From NCBI GenBank assembly GCA_024643485.1, contig JAHEMU010000080.1, forward strand, positions 1-9,450: DNA of 9,450 bases. The letters are read 5' to 3'. The DNA comes from Cytophagales bacterium. Its GTDB lineage: Bacteria > Bacteroidota > Bacteroidia > Cytophagales > Cyclobacteriaceae. Within the stretch, counting starts at the first letter, position 1, and the number at the start of each line of letters is the position of its first letter. Shown here in pieces: positions 5,208 to 9,450 of this stretch. The notes below the pieces were generated by a model, which was given only the letters and a program-made list of their open reading frames with translations, searched no databases and had not been told where the DNA came from. Made by a program: the position numbers and the translations under genes.

Positions 5208-7868
5208 TTATTCTGTTGTGTTTCTAATTATTTCATTTGATTCATATTGCTTCATTGCATCATAAATCACTTGTTGTATTCTAGATCGGATATCCAATGT
5301 CATTAATTTATTATTTTCGACATCTGGATGAATTCGGTTAGAAAGAAAAATATACACTAATTCACTTTCCGGATCAACCCAAATAGCCGTTCCGGTGAAT
5401 CCGGTATGGCCAAAAGTAGCTCCTGAAACAGGTGAGTTATTTCTTTTCCTCATTTCCATATTTGGCTTATCCCAACCAAGTCCTCTCCTGTTTTCCAAAT
5501 TCTGTTTTGAGGTAAAAAGTTCAATAGTTGCCGAATTAAAATAATGTTCCCCTCCATATTCGCCTTTTTGGAGCAGCATTTGCATCAATTTCGCTAAATC
5601 ATTGGCGTCTGAAAATAGTCCACTATGCCCCGCAACGCCACCGAACATCGCTGCACCTTCATCATGCACTAGTCCTTGAATTAATTGTTTTCTAAAATGA
5701 TTATCTTCGGAAGTAGGCGCTATACGATCGTTTTTAAACTTCGTCAATGGCAAATAACCCGTCGTCTCCATTCCAAGCGGTTCATAAAAATTTTGAGACA
5801 TAAATTCATTGAGCGGTTGGTTCAAAATACGTTCAGCAAGTTGTTGCATCATATAAAATCCGATGTCACTGTAATTATACGGCACTACTCCGTTTTTCGG
5901 CGAAGCTACGGGTGATTGAATAATCCACGACCAAACGCTGTCTTTTACCGCAGGAGAAGCAAATAAACTATTCGACACCTGAAGTGGAAATTGCTCCTCG
6001 GGATTTTTACTGTAATATTTTGGATCAACTTCTTTATCCGACATGGTTTGCCTCCAAAAAGGCATCCATGGTCTTAATCCCGCCTGATGAAGCAAGATAT
6101 CTTTGATAATTAATTGTTCTTTGTTGCTTCCTTTTAGCTCTGGAAGGTAATTGGATAATTTTTTATTTATATCAATAAGCCCTTTTTCATACAGAAATGT
6201 GACGGCTTGAAGGGTAGCGGTAACCTTGGTTACGGAAGCTAAATCATAAATGGTTTCATTGTTTACAGGCTCCTTCTTTTCATAGGTATAATAGCCGTAG
6301 GATTTTTCAAAAATCACAACCCCCTTTTTCGCAATGAGCACCTGCATACCTGGTGCAGCCTTTTCTCTGATAGCTTCCTCCGCAATTGCATCAATTCGAT
6401 TTAATTCTTTTGAATCCACTTGTACAACTTCAGGAGACCTATAGGCGAGTCGGCCCAAAGGCTCTGTGATAATCGATCTTTCAAATCCCACAGGCATCAA
6501 AGGCTCAGGATATCTTCCGGAAATAGCATAAGCGCCAAAAATCTGTTGTGCGGAATAGCTTCTAATTAACTCATTTTCAAATGGAGAAATAACTACATGG
6601 TCAAATTCCTTTAATTCAGTTGGAGAAAAAGAACCAAAAGCCACCACCACCACTTGCTTTTTACTGCTGAGATCCTTGATAAACTTCCATTCCTCCTGAT
6701 TAATATTTTTACCAATACCGCAGATGACTAAGTTGATTTGCGACATTTTACCTTTAATGAATTCTGCCTTATTTTGAGGGAGTTCAATTCCATGGTATTT
6801 CTTTAGTGTGGTTAAAAATTCAGGACCTTCCAATCCAAATTCAAAACCGGCGATATTAAGCGTATCGAGCATTTTCAAAGGAAGTAGCTGACTCTTATCT
6901 TTTACAAGCGCAATAGAAGCCAGTCCGAGCTGGGTTCGCAATTCCTTTTTTAATGGCTCTGGAAAGCTGGGAGATAACTGTTCCTTTTCCTCCTTAAGTG
7001 CCAATACTCTTTTGACTTTTTCATCAATAAGTTTTCCAGAAATTTGGCCTGATCTCACCGCTTTTTTAAGAAATTCAATCGTTGTGGAGATATCGGAGGG
7101 GAATAAAATCATATCTGCCCCACCTTTCAATTGATGGAGAATACGCAATGATTCTTCGATCGTGGAATTTTGATAAACTGCAGGGGAAATAATTAACCCT
7201 TCAAAACCAGTCGCTCTCCATTTGGCCGCCTCATATTCTGAATAATCAATTTTCTTTTTCTGTGGGTCAGGATCAGCGCCTTCAATTAACACCGCACTTT
7301 GATTCCAAGCCCTACCTATGTAATTCCCTTGATTTATTATTGGAAGAAGACCCTCGGTACTAAAAGAATAGGCCAATTGCTTTCCATATAATTGATACTC
7401 ACTACTTCCAAATTTTAAAGACGGGTCTAAAACGAATTTCAATCCGGAATGAATATAATCGGAACCAATCCAATTGCCCACCTGACGGATGAGGTTTTGA
7501 TCAGTAATCGATTTTAGAATGGGTTGTGCTGGGTGGTCAAATGACGCATTAAACAATGAAGTTCCTGTCATGGCAGGGATTTCCGCCTTACCATTTACCC
7601 TTTTGGAGAATTTTTTAAACTCCTCCACAGAGCCGTTTTCAAAATACCAGGCCCCAGGAGAGTATTTTTTCGCTATTTGATCGGTGATTTGAAAATAATT
7701 TTCATTTCCACCAGGGTATGCTCTCAGAATCATTAGTTGACCTAATTTTTCCTCCAGCGACATCCTTGACAATAAATAGTCAATTCTCTCGGGCGTTCCG
7801 GCGCCAGTGATAGTACTTATCCGGAAAAACGTTAAAAAAATGAGGATTATACTTACCCTTTTCATCAT
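5208..7868 (-). CDS. Exported serine hydrolase (class C beta-lactamase family) with catalytically decayed GH3 N-terminal region
   Basis: 886 residues. Signal peptide at about 1-22 (MMKRVSIILIFLTFFRIST...), so a periplasmic or envelope location. Residues ~25-295 follow the GH3/NagZ barrel plan (MSLEEKLGQLMI at 36-47; ATGFEGLIISPAV at 219-231; GGADMILFPSDI at 249-260; IDEKVKRVLALK at 281-292). The KHFPGHGDT...DSH acid/base loop is missing and the nucleophile Asp of the usual GLVxTDAL is Pro229, so this half should not hydrolyse sugars. Residues ~310-470 resemble the family's linking alpha/beta domain. Residues ~485-875 are an intact serine hydrolase: S545-V-T-K548, Y666-S-D668, VHDEGAAMFGGVAGHSGLFS (734-753) and H821-T-G823. 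The full-length family is typically nearer 1000 residues. The likely substrate is a cell-wall peptide or ester, inferred only. It ends in tandem stop codons 7 bp before bshA. Two adjacent ATGs (7868, 7865) are both possible starts. Confidence 0.9.
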   Translation of the reverse strand: MMKRVSIILIFLTFFRISTITGAGTPERIDYLLSRMSLEEKLGQLMILRAYPGGNENYFQITDQIAKKYSPGAWYFENGSVEEFKKFSKRVNGKAEIPAMTGTSLFNASFDHPAQPILKSITDQNLIRQVGNWIGSDYIHSGLKFVLDPSLKFGSSEYQLYGKQLAYSFSTEGLLPIINQGNYIGRAWNQSAVLIEGADPDPQKKKIDYSEYEAAKWRATGFEGLIISPAVYQNSTIEESLRILHQLKGGADMILFPSDISTTIEFLKKAVRSGQISGKLIDEKVKRVLALKEEKEQLSPSFPEPLKKELRTQLGLASIALVKDKSQLLPLKMLDTLNIAGFEFGLEGPEFLTTLKKYHGIELPQNKAEFIKGKMSQINLVICGIGKNINQEEWKFIKDLSSKKQVVVVAFGSFSPTELKEFDHVVISPFENELIRSYSAQQIFGAYAISGRYPEPLMPVGFERSIITEPLGRLAYRSPEVVQVDSKELNRIDAIAEEAIREKAAPGMQVLIAKKGVVIFEKSYGYYTYEKKEPVNNETIYDLASVTKVTATLQAVTFLYEKGLIDINKKLSNYLPELKGSNKEQLIIKDILLHQAGLRPWMPFWRQTMSDKEVDPKYYSKNPEEQFPLQVSNSLFASPAVKDSVWSWIIQSPVASPKNGVVPYNYSDIGFYMMQQLAERILNQPLNEFMSQNFYEPLGMETTGYLPLTKFKNDRIAPTSEDNHFRKQLIQGLVHDEGAAMFGGVAGHSGLFSDANDLAKLMQMLLQKGEYGGEHYFNSATIELFTSKQNLENRRGLGWDKPNMEMRKRNNSPVSGATFGHTGFTGTAIWVDPESELVYIFLSNRIHPDVENNKLMTLDIRSRIQQVIYDAMKQYESNEIIRNTTE

Positions 7869-7897
7869 CTTCTTCAGCCACTTAAGCTAAAACTCTT

Positions 7898-7925
7898 AAA
7901 AATTACTACCTTTGAATTTCAGCAA
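7898..7925 (-). promoter_or_regulatory. Candidate promoter for the serine hydrolase-bshA operon
   Basis: On the minus strand TTG (7923-7925) is followed after 17 bases by TAATTTTT (7898-7905), one mismatch from TAnnTTTG. It lies about 30 bp ahead of the ATG at 7868. AT-rich DNA makes chance matches common, so support is weak. Confidence 0.3.
7907..7914 (+). promoter_or_regulatory. Candidate -7 box for the membrane protein-mutL operon
   Basis: TACCTTTG is a full match to the Bacteroidota -7 consensus TAnnTTTG on the plus strand, 79 bp before the ATG at 7993. No TTG is found at the expected distance upstream, so only half of the promoter is supported. It overlaps the spacer of the candidate divergent minus-strand promoter. 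Confidence 0.35.
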
Positions 7926-7992
7926 TTTACAAAAATTTTCAGTTAAAATAGAGACCTTTTTTAATTGTTGAGGTTAATATGATAAACAAGTT

Positions 7993-8349
7993 ATGGGTCA
8001 GAATAGAATTCCTTCCTTTTTCCGCATTGCGAAACATCAAAGTTTTCACATTGAACCTCGATATTACGATCCTGTAAAGGAAGAGATTGAGGATAGAGAG
8101 CGCATGATTCGCGCTGAAATGAAAAACGAGAAAAATACCTCTTCAAAATATCCGGCGGAGAATATTCGAGGATCTTTCAGAAGAACTACCGTGAAAACGA
8201 AAGACAACACCGCTCTTTTGAGATTGTTAATTTTGGGGACTTTACTCACTTTGTTCATCGGGTATTGGTACATTGGAAATAAGGTGATTTATATCCTTTT
8301 GATTATTCCAGTAGTATATTTTATTTTCAGAAAACTTAAATTATTTTAA
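7993..8349 (+). CDS. Small membrane protein with two C-terminal helices, upstream of mutL
   Basis: 118 residues starting at ATG 7993-7995. The N-terminal ~70 residues are polar and charged, with a short motif FHIEPRYYDPVKEEIEDRER (18-37) followed by a likely helix; small proteins bearing an xPRYYDPxKE-like motif are widespread in Bacteroidota and lack a known function (recalled from general knowledge, not searched). Two hydrophobic segments follow, LLRLLILGTLLTLFIGYWYI (75-94) and VIYILLIIPVVYFIF (98-112), separated by only GNK, which suggests a membrane hairpin, with a basic tail (RKLKLF). No signal peptide is seen, so the N-terminal part is probably cytoplasmic. The stop is 4 bp before the TTG start of mutL, implying co-transcription and probably translational coupling. 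A role in repair is not shown by the sequence. Confidence 0.85.
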   Translation: MGQNRIPSFFRIAKHQSFHIEPRYYDPVKEEIEDRERMIRAEMKNEKNTSSKYPAENIRGSFRRTTVKTKDNTALLRLLILGTLLTLFIGYWYIGNKVIYILLIIPVVYFIFRKLKLF

Positions 8350-8353
8350 TCTT

Positions 8354-9450
8354 TTGGCTCAGGACATTATTCGTTTATTGCCCGATGCGCTTGCGAATCA
8401 GATCGCTGCAGGAGAAGTGGTTCAGCGACCTGCTTCCGTAGTGAAAGAGCTGATGGAAAATAGCATAGATGCAGGTTCGACAAGTATAGATCTGATTATT
8501 TCCAATGCAGGCAAATCGCTAATCCAAGTGATTGATAATGGTAAAGGGATGAGTGAAACGGACGCACGGATGTCGTTTGAGCGCCATGCTACCTCCAAAA
8601 TTAAGGCTACTGAAGATCTTTTCAACATTCGCACCATGGGTTTTAGAGGAGAAGCACTGGCTTCCATATCCGCTGTTGCGCAGGTGTCGTTAAAAACACG
8701 AAAGTTAGCGGATGAAACCGGTACCGAAATACTGATTGAAGCTTCAGAGGTGAAATTTCAGGAACCATGCGCTGCTGAGCCCGGCACTTCTATTAGCGTT
8801 AAAAATTTATTCTATAATGTGCCTGCACGCAGAAATTTTTTAAAAAGCGACGGCGTTGAATTAAAACATATCATTGATGAGTTTCAGAGAATTGCCTTAG
8901 CTAATCCTGAAAAATCTTTTAACTATATTCAAGATGGAGAAGAGGTCTATCGGTTGAGTAGCGGGAAACTTATTCATCGCATCATTGAAATATTTGGGAA
9001 GTCCTATAAAGATCAACTCATCCCTTGTGAGGCTGAGACCCCTGAACTAAAGCTATATGGTTACATTGGGAAACCTGAATCCAGCAAAAAAACAAGGGGT
9101 GATCAATACGTTTTTGTAAACAATCGATTTATACGGAGCAGCTATCTCAATCACGCCATAGTAATGGCTTTTGAATCTCTAATTCCGGAAAAATTCACTC
9201 CATTTTATACCCTCTATATGGAGATGGACCCCAGCCACCTGGATATCAATGTTCACCCAACAAAAACGGAAATTAAGTTCGATGACGAGCGCATGGTTTA
9301 TGCGGTGGTTCGTTCTACCGTTAAGCGGGCATTGGGAGCCCATAACATCTATCCTACTTTAGACTTTCAGGCCGATGTTAACCTATTTCACCAATTCGAA
9401 CAAAAACCCACAGAAGCTAATCAGGAACAAAATTATTCTAAATTCCAAAA
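8354..9450 (+). CDS. mutL: DNA mismatch repair protein MutL, N-terminal part; gene continues past the right edge
   Basis: GHKL-family ATPase that couples MutS mismatch recognition to downstream repair steps. 365 complete codons of the usual ~600 or more are present. Motifs: DALANQIAAGEVVQRPASVV (11-30), motif I KELMENSIDAGS (31-42) with predicted catalytic Glu32 and Mg-binding Asn36, motif II DNGKGM (61-66), FERHATSKI (75-83), motif III GFRGEALASI (96-105), NVPARRNFLKS, then the transducer domain with QYVFVNNRFI and the conserved HPTK (301-304) lysine loop. After about residue 335 the variable linker begins. The start is taken as TTG at 8354, which gives M-A-Q-D-I-I-R-L-L-P-D, the normal family N-terminus; the next in-frame ATG (codon 34) falls inside motif I and would destroy the ATPase. 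Whether the C-terminal endonuclease motif is present lies outside the window. Confidence 0.95.
   Translation, partial: MAQDIIRLLPDALANQIAAGEVVQRPASVVKELMENSIDAGSTSIDLIISNAGKSLIQVIDNGKGMSETDARMSFERHATSKIKATEDLFNIRTMGFRGEALASISAVAQVSLKTRKLADETGTEILIEASEVKFQEPCAAEPGTSISVKNLFYNVPARRNFLKSDGVELKHIIDEFQRIALANPEKSFNYIQDGEEVYRLSSGKLIHRIIEIFGKSYKDQLIPCEAETPELKLYGYIGKPESSKKTRGDQYVFVNNRFIRSSYLNHAIVMAFESLIPEKFTPFYTLYMEMDPSHLDINVHPTKTEIKFDDERMVYAVVRSTVKRALGAHNIYPTLDFQADVNLFHQFEQKPTEANQEQNYSKFQ

Overview
The window looks like a chromosomal segment of a Bacteroidota bacterium, probably of the Cytophagales type. Four things suggest this: AT-rich DNA, gene starts without a clear Shine-Dalgarno sequence, promoter-like boxes of the form TTG-N19-TAnnTTTG, and a gene set (BshA, a GH3/serine-hydrolase fusion, a small membrane protein ahead of MutL) typical of that phylum. 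Species assignment is inference. No tRNA, rRNA, CRISPR array, insertion sequence or integrase was seen.

Layout. Positions 1-7868 are all read on the minus strand. Going in the direction of transcription from 7868, the first run is a secreted serine hydrolase whose N-terminal half is a decayed glycoside hydrolase family 3 domain (7868-5208), then bshA of bacillithiol synthesis (5200-4061, 7-bp gap), then a secreted MORN/YwqK-like repeat protein (4023-3211, 37-bp gap). These three may form one operon. A 203-bp intergenic stretch (3008-3210) follows and carries a compact GC-rich element that can fold into a three-way junction (3095-3153). Next come an unrecognised cytoplasmic protein (3007-2309), an exported ankyrin-repeat protein with unusually short repeats (2241-427), and the 5' end of dihydrolipoyl dehydrogenase (336 to beyond position 1), which has its own good promoter.

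From 7869 rightwards the strand switches. A short divergent promoter region (7869-7992) precedes a small two-helix membrane protein (7993-8349) and mutL (from 8354, TTG start, running off the right edge). These two genes are separated by 4 bp and are very probably co-transcribed.

The genes serve separate functions: central metabolism (E3), thiol redox buffering (BshA), mismatch repair (MutL) and several envelope or periplasmic proteins. No dedicated new defence or mobile system is evident. The items most worth a second look are the GH3 domain without its catalytic residues, the regular 26-28-residue ankyrin-like array, and the folded intergenic element.
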